Part shown: piece by piece, positions 33,049 through 43,440 of the stretch | How the letters are laid out: the number at the start of each line of letters is the position of its first letter | Position numbering within the stretch: the first letter of the stretch is position 1 | Assembly: GCA_040385245.1 (NCBI GenBank) | Contig: JAZKHT010000001.1 | Location: 620,001 to 684,000, forward strand | Source of the DNA: JAZKHT01 sp040385245 | Lineage (GTDB): Bacteria > Pseudomonadota > Alphaproteobacteria > Rhodobacterales > Rhodobacteraceae | DNA length: 64,000 bases | Reading direction: 5' to 3' | Translations under genes and position numbers: made by a program | The notes under the pieces: generated by a model | Told to the model about the DNA's origin: nothing | Seen by the model: only the letters and a program-made list of their open reading frames with translations | Database searches by the model: none

Positions 33049-34575
33049 TCAGGCGCGTTTCATCAGGTGCGGCAAAAGCGAGCCAGAGGCGTGCGGGGTC
33101 ACAACCACGCCCGGCACATGCAGGATGGGTTGGACGTATTGCAGCAGCGGGATCACCAGCGCGTTGTCGGCGATGTACTTGTCCACCGCTTTCCAGCCGT
33201 CGATCCGCTTTGTCTCGTCCGCCTCGCCCCACAGCGGGCCGATCATGCCGATCAGATCCTCGCCATCCCAGACCGAATGGGGCGACGGTCCGAACATCGC
33301 AAAGCCGGTCGATGTGGTGGGATCAGCGACCGAATTCCCCCAGTTATAGAACGCGGCGGGGGCAAGCTGATCAGCCGCCCGCAACTCGTAGTGCTTTGCG
33401 ATTTCATAGACTTCGATCTCGGCCTCTATCCCGACCTTGCGCCACAGACCGACGATGGCCTGGATCATCTCGTAATCCTTGGGCTTGAAGCCCTTGGTGG
33501 TCTGGATCTTGAATTTCACCGGGTTCTCGGCGCTGTAGCCGCTGGCCGCCAGCAGTTCAATCGCCTTTGCCTCGTCATACGGCACGGTGATGCTGGCGTC
33601 ATAGGCGTCGTAGTCCGGGGTTTGCAGCGTGTCGATCTTGACCCCGTACCCCGACAGCAACCGGTCGATGATCAGTTGTTTGTCGATGGCATGGGCGGCG
33701 GCCATGCGCACGTTCGGATCAAGCATCACGTCGATGTCGTTCAAAAAGATCATGCCGATATCCGAAATCGGGGCCGCCGTTCCGGTCAAGGCACCGCCGG
33801 ATTTCAGACGGTCGTATTCCTCGTAAGGCATTTCCAGCGTGACATGGGCGTTACCCGATTCCACCTCGGCCACACGCGACGCGGCGTCGGGCACGAACTT
33901 GATCGTCACCGTGTCAAAGTCGGGCTTGCCGCCCCAGTAATTCGCGTTCGCCTTCAGCCGGACAAAGGCGTTGCGTTCAAACTTTTCCACCATGTAGGGG
34001 CCGGTCCCGATGGGGGCCGCCTCAAACCCTTCGGCGCCGACCTTTTCGTAATAGGCCTTTGGCAGCACATAGCCGGTCAGGAAATACATCCACTTGAAGA
34101 TGGTGGGATCGAACTGTTTCACATCGGCGGTGACGGTGTTGCCGTTGACGGCAAAGTTGCCCAGCGTGCCCCAGACAAAGTTGATCGGGTTCCCCGTCTC
34201 GGGGTTGGCGGCGCGTTCCAGCGACCAGGCGACATCTTCGGCTGTAAAGGGCGATCCGTCGTGCCATGTCACCCCTTCGCGCACGGTCATGGTCACCTTG
34301 GTCCGATCCTCGTTCCAACCCCATTCGGTCAGCAGGCCGGGGGCCGGGCTCAGGTCGGGCCGTTGCAGGATGAACTGATCAAAGACCGACTGATACAGCC
34401 CTTGAATCGTCGGGTTCACGGCACTTGGCCCCACCGTCGGGTCCCAGGATGGCAGGGTCACGTTATAGGCGATCACCAACTCGTCAATGGCTTGGGCGCG
34501 GGCGGGCAGGCCCGTCGCCCCCAGCGCCATGGTGGCAGCAGACAACTTTAACAGCGCGCGTCGGTTCAGGTTCAT
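33049..34575 (-). CDS. ABC transporter substrate-binding protein, family 5
   Basis: The 508-residue protein starts with an RR-containing signal (NRRALLKLSAATMALGATG) ending ARAQA near residue 29. The family 5 domain has VREGVTWHDGSPFTAEDV and PIGTGPYMVEKFE. Family 5 proteins bind peptides, but also opines, sugars and other small molecules. It sits between an FAD oxidoreductase gene and the permeases, so the ligand may be the oxidoreductase's substrate. Confidence 0.92.
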   Translation of the reverse strand: MNLNRRALLKLSAATMALGATGLPARAQAIDELVIAYNVTLPSWDPTVGPSAVNPTIQGLYQSVFDQFILQRPDLSPAPGLLTEWGWNEDRTKVTMTVREGVTWHDGSPFTAEDVAWSLERAANPETGNPINFVWGTLGNFAVNGNTVTADVKQFDPTIFKWMYFLTGYVLPKAYYEKVGAEGFEAAPIGTGPYMVEKFERNAFVRLKANANYWGGKPDFDTVTIKFVPDAASRVAEVESGNAHVTLEMPYEEYDRLKSGGALTGTAAPISDIGMIFLNDIDVMLDPNVRMAAAHAIDKQLIIDRLLSGYGVKIDTLQTPDYDAYDASITVPYDEAKAIELLAASGYSAENPVKFKIQTTKGFKPKDYEMIQAIVGLWRKVGIEAEIEVYEIAKHYELRAADQLAPAAFYNWGNSVADPTTSTGFAMFGPSPHSVWDGEDLIGMIGPLWGEADETKRIDGWKAVDKYIADNALVIPLLQYVQPILHVPGVVVTPHASGSLLPHLMKRA

Positions 34576-34612
34576 TTTGGTTTCTCCCGGTTGGATATAT
34601 TATTGGTTTTGT

Positions 34613-36181
34613 TCAGTTTCCGCCAAGTCGGCGGGCAAGCAGGTAGCCCGGTCCCGCCCCGGTTCCGGCCCCCGGCCAAACGGCGGCACCGGTCAGATGC
34701 AGATTCTTGATCGGCGTCGATCCGTCCGCGTGGCCACGGGCGGGGCGGAAAAGAAAGTTCTGCGCCAGATGGTGCGACCCGCAGATCTGATCCCCGCCTA
34801 CAAGGTTGGGGTTTTCGGCCGCAAGGTCCATCGGGGAAACGACTTTCTGACCAAGAATTTTGGCGCGCGTTCCCGGCGCGTGACGCTCCAGGATATCCAG
34901 CGCGCGGTCGGCCATGGGGGCCGCCGCCTGTTCCCAATCCGATCCCGTGATTTCCCCCTTTGCATCGCCCAGAATGGTGCCGGGAACCATGCGCACCTGC
35001 ACCCACAGCGTGTGCATCCCTTCCGGCGCGCGACCCGGATCGACGGTGGTGGGTTGGCCCACGACAAGGATCGGCTCATCGGGCAGCAGGCCTGCCTGTG
35101 CCTGAGCATAGGTGCGCGCCATCTGATCCAGACTGGGGGCGATGTGGACATAGGCAAATGATTTCAGACCGTCGCCCGCCGTCCAATCGGGCAGACCCGA
35201 CAGCGCGAGGTGGATCATCATCGTGCCCGGTGCGTGCGCGAACCGGGCCATCGCGCCGTCAAAGGCAGGCGTCGTGCCGCCTGTCAGGCGCGGCAGCGCC
35301 TTGGGGGCGACGCCTGCGATAACGGCCCGCCGGGCGGTGATCCTGCGGCCATCCGCCAGTTCAATGCCGGTTGCCTTGCCCCCCGCGTGAACGATCTTTG
35401 CGACCGCCGTGCCGCACCCCACCACACCGCCCCGCGCGCGGATTGCCGCTATCAGCGCGGTAATGATGGTGTCCGCGCCATTCCTGCCGATCACCATGCC
35501 GAAGGCGTGTCCGGCCATCCCCTCCAGATAGGGAAAGATCGCCCCGCCCGCCACATCGGGCGCAAAGTCCAGATGCATCCCCCAGGCCCCGAGCATGGCC
35601 TGAACCCGCGCGTCCTGAAATGTCTCGGTCAGCCATTGGCGGGGCGATGACAGCAGAAGCCGCGCCAGATCCAGTGTGCCGGACATTCCCTTGGCGCGCA
35701 GCGTTTTAAGCATGAAATATGTCAGCGCACGTATTTGCATCGGGCTGCCCAGCAGGCCGAACAGCTGCGGTGCCTGCGATCCAAAGGCGGCGACAAGATT
35801 ATCCCATGTCGCTGCATCCGTCGCGGACAGGGCGGCGATACGCGCGCGGGTCTGCGCAAGGTCGGTCGAGACGCCCACCCAAGTGCCATCAGGAAAGACG
35901 CTGGCAAAGGGGTTGGCAACGGGCACGAATTCACAGCCGTGGCGGGTCAGTTCCCCGCCATACGCCTTGAAAAACGCCGATCCTGCGAAAAGCGACAGGT
36001 TCATCGCACCCCAGTCGTGGCGAAAACCGGGCAGGGTGTATTCGCCCGTCTTGACCGCACCGCCGGGGGTATCCGCCTGTTCGAACACGCCGACGCGCCA
36101 GCCTTTAGCCGCCAGATGCAGCGCCGCTGCCAGCGTATTGTGGCCTGCCCCGATCAGCACCGCATCAAATTCGCCGGACAT
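34613..36181 (-). CDS. NAD(P)/FAD-dependent oxidoreductase, PYROXD2/phytoene-desaturase-like (copy A)
   Basis: The 522-residue protein has an N-terminal FAD dinucleotide fold (VLIGAGHNTLAAALHLAAKG, then VFEQADTPGGAV) and ends LTGAAVWPGAGTGAGPGYLL, the C-terminal FAD contact of the phytoene-desaturase/PYROXD2 group. The reaction is probably an oxidation of a small substrate, not carotenoid synthesis, since no crt gene is present. It leads the importer operon and shares a divergent promoter with the cyclase gene. A paralogue lies at 37100. Confidence 0.87.
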   Translation of the reverse strand: MSGEFDAVLIGAGHNTLAAALHLAAKGWRVGVFEQADTPGGAVKTGEYTLPGFRHDWGAMNLSLFAGSAFFKAYGGELTRHGCEFVPVANPFASVFPDGTWVGVSTDLAQTRARIAALSATDAATWDNLVAAFGSQAPQLFGLLGSPMQIRALTYFMLKTLRAKGMSGTLDLARLLLSSPRQWLTETFQDARVQAMLGAWGMHLDFAPDVAGGAIFPYLEGMAGHAFGMVIGRNGADTIITALIAAIRARGGVVGCGTAVAKIVHAGGKATGIELADGRRITARRAVIAGVAPKALPRLTGGTTPAFDGAMARFAHAPGTMMIHLALSGLPDWTAGDGLKSFAYVHIAPSLDQMARTYAQAQAGLLPDEPILVVGQPTTVDPGRAPEGMHTLWVQVRMVPGTILGDAKGEITGSDWEQAAAPMADRALDILERHAPGTRAKILGQKVVSPMDLAAENPNLVGGDQICGSHHLAQNFLFRPARGHADGSTPIKNLHLTGAAVWPGAGTGAGPGYLLARRLGGN

Positions 36182-36208
36182 CTGGCCCCCTGCCGTTGAC
36201 GCAAGGAT

Positions 36209-36228
36209 ATTTGCAAATGCATTTAAAT
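36209..36228. promoter_or_regulatory. Cluster of overlapping palindromes, candidate MarR operator
   Basis: Three short palindromes overlap here: ATTTGCAAAT (36209-36218), AAATGCATTT (36215-36224) and ATTTAAAT (36221-36228). They lie in the 123 bp divergent gap between FAD oxidoreductase copy A and the cyclase gene. MarR proteins favour such AT-rich palindromes; the MarR gene at 38653 is in the rightward operon. CTAGCATGATT just downstream recalls half of the GntR motif. Confidence 0.5.
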
Positions 36229-36304
36229 CTGTCTAGCATGATTCATCGAAATCAAAACCAACGCTCCGGCCAGCCGGACACAAAAGACCAACAGGGAGAC
36301 GGAG

Positions 36305-37096
36305 ATGAGTTCTGCATCGCTTCTGGAAAATTTAGGCTCGATGCTGCTTTCGGGCGGGGTCGAGGTGGTGGATTGCACCGGCACGCTGGGGCCGAACACG
36401 CCGCTTTTGAAATTGCCGCCCGATTTCGCCAAGGATACCCCCAAGATCGAGATCCACCGGATCAGCGAATACGATCAGGACGGCCCGTTCTGGGCGTGGA
36501 ACTGGCTGAAGGTCGGCGAACATTCCGGCACGCATTTCGACGCGCCGCATCACTGGATCACCGGCAAGGACTATGCCGACGGCTACACCGACACGATCCC
36601 GATGCAGCGTTTGGTGGCCCCGGTCAACGTGCTGGATTTTTCGGCCGAATGCGGGGCAAACCCGGATTTTCTGCTGACCATCGACCACGTCAGGGCCTGG
36701 GAAGCCAAGCATGGAGAGATTGGCGCGGGCGAATGGGTCGTGCTGCGGTCCGATTGGGACAAGCGTTCCCATGATGAGGATTTGTTCCTGAACGCCGATG
36801 CGACCGGCCCACACACCCCGGGGCCGACTGCCGAAGTGATCGATTACCTTTTGTCCAAGGGCATCACCGGTTGGGGCAGCCAGTGCATCGGCACCGATGC
36901 GGGGCAGGCGGGGGGCATGACGCCACCGTTCCCGGCGCACAACCTGCTGCACAAGGCCAATCGCTATGGTCTGGCCAGCCTTGCCAATCTGGACAAGCTG
37001 CCCCCCAAAGGTGCAATCCTGATCGCGGCCCCGCTGAAGATCGAACGCGGTACAGGGTCGCCGATCCGGGCGCTGGCGCTGGTTCCAAAGGGCTGA
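36305..37096 (+). CDS. Cyclase-family metal hydrolase (isatin hydrolase/kynurenine formamidase-like)
   Basis: The 263-residue protein has the cyclase-family metal motif HSGTHFDAPHH at residues 73-83 (H73, H77, D79, H83), followed by WITGKDYADG. Known members include kynurenine formamidase and isatin hydrolase, which opens isatin to isatinate. Length and the WxW segment before the motif fit the isatin hydrolase group as I remember it. Context with indolepyruvate oxidoreductase and an anthranilate pathway nearby supports an indole-related amide substrate. GGGAGACGGAG precedes ATG 36305. Confidence 0.82.
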   Translation: MSSASLLENLGSMLLSGGVEVVDCTGTLGPNTPLLKLPPDFAKDTPKIEIHRISEYDQDGPFWAWNWLKVGEHSGTHFDAPHHWITGKDYADGYTDTIPMQRLVAPVNVLDFSAECGANPDFLLTIDHVRAWEAKHGEIGAGEWVVLRSDWDKRSHDEDLFLNADATGPHTPGPTAEVIDYLLSKGITGWGSQCIGTDAGQAGGMTPPFPAHNLLHKANRYGLASLANLDKLPPKGAILIAAPLKIERGTGSPIRALALVPKG

Positions 37097-37099
37097 TCG

Positions 37100-38652
<1,553 letters not shown>

Positions 38653-38656
<4 letters not shown>

Positions 38657-39129
38657 ACGACCAGACCCCCCCGAACCCCGTGCCACGTCTGGGTGAGATT
38701 GGCCTGACCAATTATGCGCCCTATCTGATGAACCGGATCATGGGGCGCTACAACGCGTCCTTGCGTGAAGAGATGGCGGCGCTTGGCCTGACGACGGCAA
38801 AGATGCGGGCGCTGGCGGTGCTGTCGGTGATCGAAGGGCCGCTGATTCGCGAATTGGCGGTGTTTTCGGTGGTCGAACAATCCACCCTAAGCCGCGCCCT
38901 GGACCAGTTGGCCGCCGAGGCGCTGATCCGGCGCGAAACCGATCCGGGCGACAGCCGTGCCACGCGTGTCTTCATCACCGAAGCGGGGCGCACGGCGTTT
39001 GAAACGCTGTGGCCGCATATGGCCGAAAGCTATGCCCGCATGTTTCGCGGCATCCCAGACGACGAACAACGCGCCTTTGTCGGCACCTTGCAAAAGATGC
39101 TGGCCAACATCCGAAAGCACGAGATCTGA
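38653..39129 (+). CDS. MarR-family transcriptional regulator
   Basis: The 158-residue protein has the MarR winged helix: MRALAVLSVIEGPLIRELAV, recognition-helix region VVEQSTLSRALDQLAAEAL, and wing RRETDPGDSRATRVFIT. It likely represses the divergon at 36182-36304 and responds to an aromatic acid or CoA thioester, as many MarR proteins in aromatic clusters do. It is coupled to the FAD oxidoreductase gene and followed one base later by the iorA-like gene. Confidence 0.91.
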
Positions 39130-39130
39130 C

Positions 39131-41278
39131 ATGGCAGAACGGTCGTTCAAGGCGGAAATCGAAGACCTGCGGCTGGGGGAGGGCGACACCTTCACCGGCG
39201 AGGGGATCTTGGCCATCACCAAGGCGCTGCTGGAAAACGGTGTGGGCTATGTCGGCGGCTATCAGGGGGCGCCCATCTCGCATCTGATGGACGTGCTGGC
39301 CGATGCGCAGGACCTGCTGGCCGAACTGGGTGTCCGGTTCGAGGCGAATGCAAACGAGGCCGCCGCCGCCGCCATGCTGGCCGCATCGGTGCATTACCCG
39401 ATCCGGGGGGCGGTGACGTTCAAGGGGTCGGTCGGGGTCAATGTCGCATCCGACGCGCTGGCCAACCTTGCCTCCAGCGGGGTGACGGGGGGTGCCCTGA
39501 TCATCGTGGGCGAGGATTATGGCGAAGGCTCCAGCATCATGCAGGAACGCAGCCACGCCTTTGCGATGAAATCTCAGTTCTGGCTGCTGGACCCGCGCCC
39601 CAACCTGCCGTCGATCACCAAGGCCGTGGCCGACGGTTTCGCCCTGTCCGAGGCGTCGAATTCCCCGGTCATGCTGATGGTGCGCATCCGGTCGTGCCAT
39701 GTGACGGGGTCATTCGCCACCAAGGCGAACCGCAAGCCCACGCTGTCGGTCAAGGATGCCTTGTCGAACCCCCGGTCCGATTTTGCCCGCGTCGTGTTGC
39801 CGCCGATGTCCTACCTGCACGAACAGGACAAGGTGAAAAACCGCTGGCCTGCGGCAGAGCGGTTCATTCTGGACCACGGGCTGAACGAACGCTTTGGCCC
39901 AGCCGATGCCCCAATCGGCATTGTGATGCAGGGCGGCATGTACAACGGCGTTATCCGCGCTTTGCAGCGGCTGGGGCTGGCGAATGCGTATGGTGCCAGT
40001 CAGGTGCCGCTCTATGTGCTGAACGTCACCTATCCGCTGGTGTCGTCCGAGTTTCTGGATTTCGCACGCGGCAAGGATCACCTGCTTGTGGTCGAGGAAG
40101 GCCAGCCCGAATTCATCGAACAGCAACTGTCGACCTATCTGTACCGCGCGGGATCGACCGTGAAACTGCACGGCAAGGGCGTGTTGCCGATGGCGGGCGA
40201 ATATACCGGAGCGGTGATGCTGGACGGGGTGACCGCGTTCCTGCGCGCTGCCGCCCCCGGCCTGTTGGCCGCCACGGTGCGCGCGCCCAATGCCGACCGC
40301 CCGGCCATTCCCGACCTGACCAAAACCGTGCCGATCCGCCCACCGGGGTTCTGCACCGGCTGTCCCGAACGCCCCATCTTTGCAGCGATGAAGCTGGTGC
40401 AGCAGGAAACCGGCAAGTTGCAGATCAGCGCGGATATCGGTTGCCACCTGTTCGCATCCCTGCCGCCGTTCGAAATTGGCGGGGCCACCATGGGCTATGG
40501 CCTTGGTCCTGCCGCGAACGGCGCGTTTGACGGCGGTGGGGAACGTCGCCCCGTCAGCATCATCGGTGACGGCGGGTTCTGGCACAACGGGTTGTCGTCG
40601 TCTTTCACCAACATGGCGTTCAACAAATCCGACGGCGTCGCGGTGATCGTGGACAACTACTATTCCGCCGCCACCGGCGGGCAGGATGTGATGTCGTCGC
40701 GCGCCGACAACGCGACCAAGGCCACGAAAAACCCGATCTCCAAGGCGCTGAAGGGCATCGGCATCGACTGGGTGCGTGAGGTGAACCACACCTATGACGT
40801 CACCCGAATGCGCGACGTCCTGCGCGAGGCGCTGACGACCGATACCCCCGGCCCAAAGGTCATCATCGCCTCCAGCGAATGCATGCTGAACAAGCAGCGC
40901 CGGGAAAAGCCCCTGCGCGCGCAGGCGATCAAGGATGGCCGCCGGATAGAGGCCCCGCGGTTCGGCGTGGACGAAGACATCTGCACCGGCGATCACGCCT
41001 GTATCCGTCTGTCGGGGTGCCCGTCCCTGTCGCTGAAGAAACTGGACGATCCGTTGCGCGATGATCCGGTGGCGGCGATCGACCAATCCTGCGTCGGCTG
41101 CGGCAACTGTGGCGAGGTGGCGGATGCCGCCGTGCTGTGCCCCAGTTTCTATCGCGCCGATGTCGTCCACAATCCGGGGCCGTGGGAGGCGCGTCTTGCC
41201 ACCCTGCGCGCCCGCATCATCGGCTGGTTGCAGGCCCGCCGCGCCGCCCGTCGTCTCGATTTCACAGGTGCCGCATGA
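39131..41278 (+). CDS. iorA: Indolepyruvate:ferredoxin oxidoreductase, alpha-type subunit
   Basis: The 715-residue protein has an N-terminal 2-oxoacid:ferredoxin oxidoreductase pyrimidine domain (GYQGAPISHLMDVLAD). The thiamine-diphosphate motif begins GDGGFWHNGLSSS and ends in VIVDNYYSA. The C-terminal iron-sulfur region is CTGDHACIRLSGCPS plus CVGCGNCGEVADAAVLCPSF. The first cluster has unusual C-x5-C-x5-C spacing. It decarboxylates an aryl pyruvate to an aryl-acetyl-CoA. ATG 39131 is chosen; earlier codons of the frame lie in the MarR gene. Confidence 0.9.
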   Translation: MAERSFKAEIEDLRLGEGDTFTGEGILAITKALLENGVGYVGGYQGAPISHLMDVLADAQDLLAELGVRFEANANEAAAAAMLAASVHYPIRGAVTFKGSVGVNVASDALANLASSGVTGGALIIVGEDYGEGSSIMQERSHAFAMKSQFWLLDPRPNLPSITKAVADGFALSEASNSPVMLMVRIRSCHVTGSFATKANRKPTLSVKDALSNPRSDFARVVLPPMSYLHEQDKVKNRWPAAERFILDHGLNERFGPADAPIGIVMQGGMYNGVIRALQRLGLANAYGASQVPLYVLNVTYPLVSSEFLDFARGKDHLLVVEEGQPEFIEQQLSTYLYRAGSTVKLHGKGVLPMAGEYTGAVMLDGVTAFLRAAAPGLLAATVRAPNADRPAIPDLTKTVPIRPPGFCTGCPERPIFAAMKLVQQETGKLQISADIGCHLFASLPPFEIGGATMGYGLGPAANGAFDGGGERRPVSIIGDGGFWHNGLSSSFTNMAFNKSDGVAVIVDNYYSAATGGQDVMSSRADNATKATKNPISKALKGIGIDWVREVNHTYDVTRMRDVLREALTTDTPGPKVIIASSECMLNKQRREKPLRAQAIKDGRRIEAPRFGVDEDICTGDHACIRLSGCPSLSLKKLDDPLRDDPVAAIDQSCVGCGNCGEVADAAVLCPSFYRADVVHNPGPWEARLATLRARIIGWLQARRAARRLDFTGAA

Positions 41279-42813
41279 CGATACAGGACAGCTTTGCCCC
41301 CCGCCCCGACCCTGCTCTTGGCGGGATCATCAAGCTGGCGGTGATGGCCGTGGGCGGGCAGGGCGGTGGTGTGTTGACGGCGTGGATCGAGGATCTGGCC
41401 CGCGCCAATGGCTGGCACTGTCAGGCCACATCGGTGGCAGGCGTCGCACAGCGCACCGGGGCCACGGTCTATTACATCGAAATGGCCCCCCCGTCGGCTG
41501 CGGGAACCCCGGTGTTTTCGCTGATGCCTGCGGCGGGCGATGTCGACATCCTGATCGCCGCCGAAATGATGGAGGCGGGGCGCGCCATCATTCGTGGCTT
41601 TGTCACACCGGATCGCACGACCCTGATCGCCTCGTCCCACCGCGCCTTGGCCGTGTCGGAAAAGACCGTGCCGGGCGATGGCATCGCCTCCAGCGCCGAG
41701 GTGGTGGCGGCGGCCGAGGTGGCGGCGCGCCGTTTCATCGTGGCCGATTTCGATACGCTGGCCGTGACCAACGGTTCGGTGATTTCGGCATCCCTGTTCG
41801 GGGCGTTGGCGGGCTCGGGCGCGCTGCCCTTTGCCCGCGCGGCGTTCGAGGATGCCATCCGCAAGGGGGGCAAAGGGGTGACAGGATCGCTGCGCGCCTT
41901 TGCAGCGGCGGTGAATACCGCACAGGGTCCGGCGCCGGTTGTGGTGGCCCGGTCCAAGGTCATGCCCGACGTTCAGGGTCCCGCGCGAATGCGCCGCGAC
42001 TGGGATGCGATGGCGGCCCGCGCAAACGCCTTTCCGCCGGCCGTGGCCGAACTGGCGCTGCCCGGACTGCGCAAGGTGGTGGGGTTTCAGGACCTTGCCT
42101 ATGGCGCGGATTATCTGGCGCGGCTGGACGCCGTCTTGCGCCACGACGATCCGGCACAGGGCTACGCGTTGACCGCACAGGCCGCGAAATACATCGCCAA
42201 TGCCATGGCCTATGACGATGTAATCCGCGTCGCCGATCTGAAAACCCGCGGCACCCGCTTTGCCCGCATCAAGGCCGAGATGGGGGTCAAGGACGCGCAC
42301 CTTCTGCACCTGACCGAATTCATGCACCCAAGGGCCGAAGAAATCGCCGGGATGCTGCCTGCGCGCATCGGGAAAAGGGTGCAGGACGATCCGATATGGA
42401 TGGCGCGGCTGGACCGGTGGTTCAACAAGGGGCGGCGTCTGCGCACCGACAGCCTGTCATCGTTCCTGACGCTCTATCTGTTGGGCGGTCTGCGCGGGTA
42501 TCGCCGCCGCACCCTGCGCCACGCGCAGGAAATGGCGCATCTGGACCGCTGGCTTTCGGTCGCGCTGTCCTATCGCCCCGCCAGCTATGATCTGGCGGTC
42601 GAGGTGATCCGCTGCCGCCGTCTGGTCAAGGGCTATTCCGACACCCACGCACGCGGCCTGTCAAAGTTCGACCGGGTGCTGGACGCCATCGCCCTGATCG
42701 CCCACCGCGACGACGCCCCCCTCTGGTCCCGCCGCCTGCGCGACGCCGCCCTGCAAGACGAAGAGGGCAAGGCGCTGGACGGGGCCGTGGCGACGATCCG
42801 GAGTTTTGCGTGA
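41275..42813 (+). CDS. iorB: Indolepyruvate oxidoreductase beta-type subunit with long C-terminal domain
   Basis: The 512-residue protein has an N-terminal gamma-type domain (VMAVGGQGGGVLTAWIEDLA, residues about 23-42, and SVAGVAQRTGATVYYIEM). A long C-terminal region of about 300 residues, rich in basic residues, follows; archaeal IorB (about 200 residues) lacks it. It is coupled to iorA by ATGA and the two form one enzyme. The substrate could be indolepyruvate or phenylpyruvate. Confidence 0.88.
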   Translation: MTIQDSFAPRPDPALGGIIKLAVMAVGGQGGGVLTAWIEDLARANGWHCQATSVAGVAQRTGATVYYIEMAPPSAAGTPVFSLMPAAGDVDILIAAEMMEAGRAIIRGFVTPDRTTLIASSHRALAVSEKTVPGDGIASSAEVVAAAEVAARRFIVADFDTLAVTNGSVISASLFGALAGSGALPFARAAFEDAIRKGGKGVTGSLRAFAAAVNTAQGPAPVVVARSKVMPDVQGPARMRRDWDAMAARANAFPPAVAELALPGLRKVVGFQDLAYGADYLARLDAVLRHDDPAQGYALTAQAAKYIANAMAYDDVIRVADLKTRGTRFARIKAEMGVKDAHLLHLTEFMHPRAEEIAGMLPARIGKRVQDDPIWMARLDRWFNKGRRLRTDSLSSFLTLYLLGGLRGYRRRTLRHAQEMAHLDRWLSVALSYRPASYDLAVEVIRCRRLVKGYSDTHARGLSKFDRVLDAIALIAHRDDAPLWSRRLRDAALQDEEGKALDGAVATIRSFA

Positions 42814-42841
42814 CAGGGCGCACACGCTGACCTGCCCTTCA

Positions 42842-42890
42842 TCTGTTCTCTAAATATCCTGGGGGTCCGGGGGCAAGGCCCCCGGCGGCG
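42842..42890 (+). repeat. Dispersed intergenic repeat with CCGGGGGC hairpin
   Basis: TCTGTTCTCTAAATATCCT is followed by CCGGGGGC/GCCCCCGG (42867-42885, 3-base loop). It separates the convergent iorB and flavin reductase genes and may end both transcripts. Confidence 0.72.
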
Positions 42891-43388
42891 TCAGGCGTCA
42901 AGCCGTTTGTAGGAGCCGTTCCAGTAGATCAGCGCGCCCTTGTCCGGTGTGGTGCGCACCGCTTGCACCCGACCGATCAGGATCGAATGGGTGCCGCGGT
43001 CGATCATCTCTTCGATGGTGCAGTCGAACGCGGCCGGGGCGTCGGCCAGCAGTTGTGCACCGGTGACGGCCCTGACCCAATCCGCCCCGTCATACCGCGC
43101 CGCCCCCTTGACGCCGCCAAAGCCGGAAAACCGCTCGGCCACTGCCTGATGGTCCGCCCCCAGCGATGACCATCCAAAGCAGCCGTATTCCTGCAACAGC
43201 GGCCAGCTTGACGAAGACCGGTTCACACAGGCCAGCAGCAGCGGCGGCTCAGCCGATAGGGATATGGCCGATGTGACGACAAGGCCCGATGCCGCCTCGC
43301 CCGTCCCCACGGTGATGACGCTGCAATTGCCGACAAAGGCACGCATGGCATCGCGGAATTCCTTGGGGGTGGGCGAGGCGGTTTCCAT
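42891..43388 (-). CDS. Flavin reductase (HpaC-like FMN-binding split barrel)
   Basis: The 165-residue protein has the flavin-reductase pattern FVGNCSVITVGTGE, GLVVTSAISLSAEPPLLLAC and NRSSSSWPLLQEYGCFGWSS. Such reductases supply FMNH2 or FADH2 to a partner monooxygenase using NAD(P)H. The partner is probably the LLM monooxygenase encoded 45 bp downstream in the same direction. The conserved threonines of some HpaC proteins are partly replaced here. Confidence 0.87.
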   Translation of the reverse strand: METASPTPKEFRDAMRAFVGNCSVITVGTGEAASGLVVTSAISLSAEPPLLLACVNRSSSSWPLLQEYGCFGWSSLGADHQAVAERFSGFGGVKGAARYDGADWVRAVTGAQLLADAPAAFDCTIEEMIDRGTHSILIGRVQAVRTTPDKGALIYWNGSYKRLDA

Positions 43389-43402
43389 CTTCAGTCCTTC
43401 AG

Positions 43403-43440
43403 CGAATACCAGTCTTTTACCGAAATCCAGTCTTTACCGA
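43403..43440. repeat. Short imperfect tandem repeat between flavin reductase and LLM genes
   Basis: The unit CCAGTCTTTACCGAA occurs twice (the first copy with an extra T), flanked by GAATACC and GAATTCC. The LLM stop codon lies inside the second unit, so the repeat may mark a small local duplication. Confidence 0.5.

Noticed and set aside
33067..34551. A 494-codon plus-strand frame
   Set aside because: It is the antisense shadow of the family 5 binding protein, which has a signal peptide and family motifs.
29421..34575. A true dipeptide or nickel importer
   Set aside because: The subunits are of the Dpp/Opp/Nik type, but the operon starts with an FAD oxidoreductase and shares a promoter with the cyclase, so a small-molecule substrate is favoured. 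It is not excluded.
36230..36243. Fourth copy of the GntR operator (CTAGCATGATT)
   Set aside because: Only the right half matches; the left half lacks CTAACATG, so I treat it as chance similarity.
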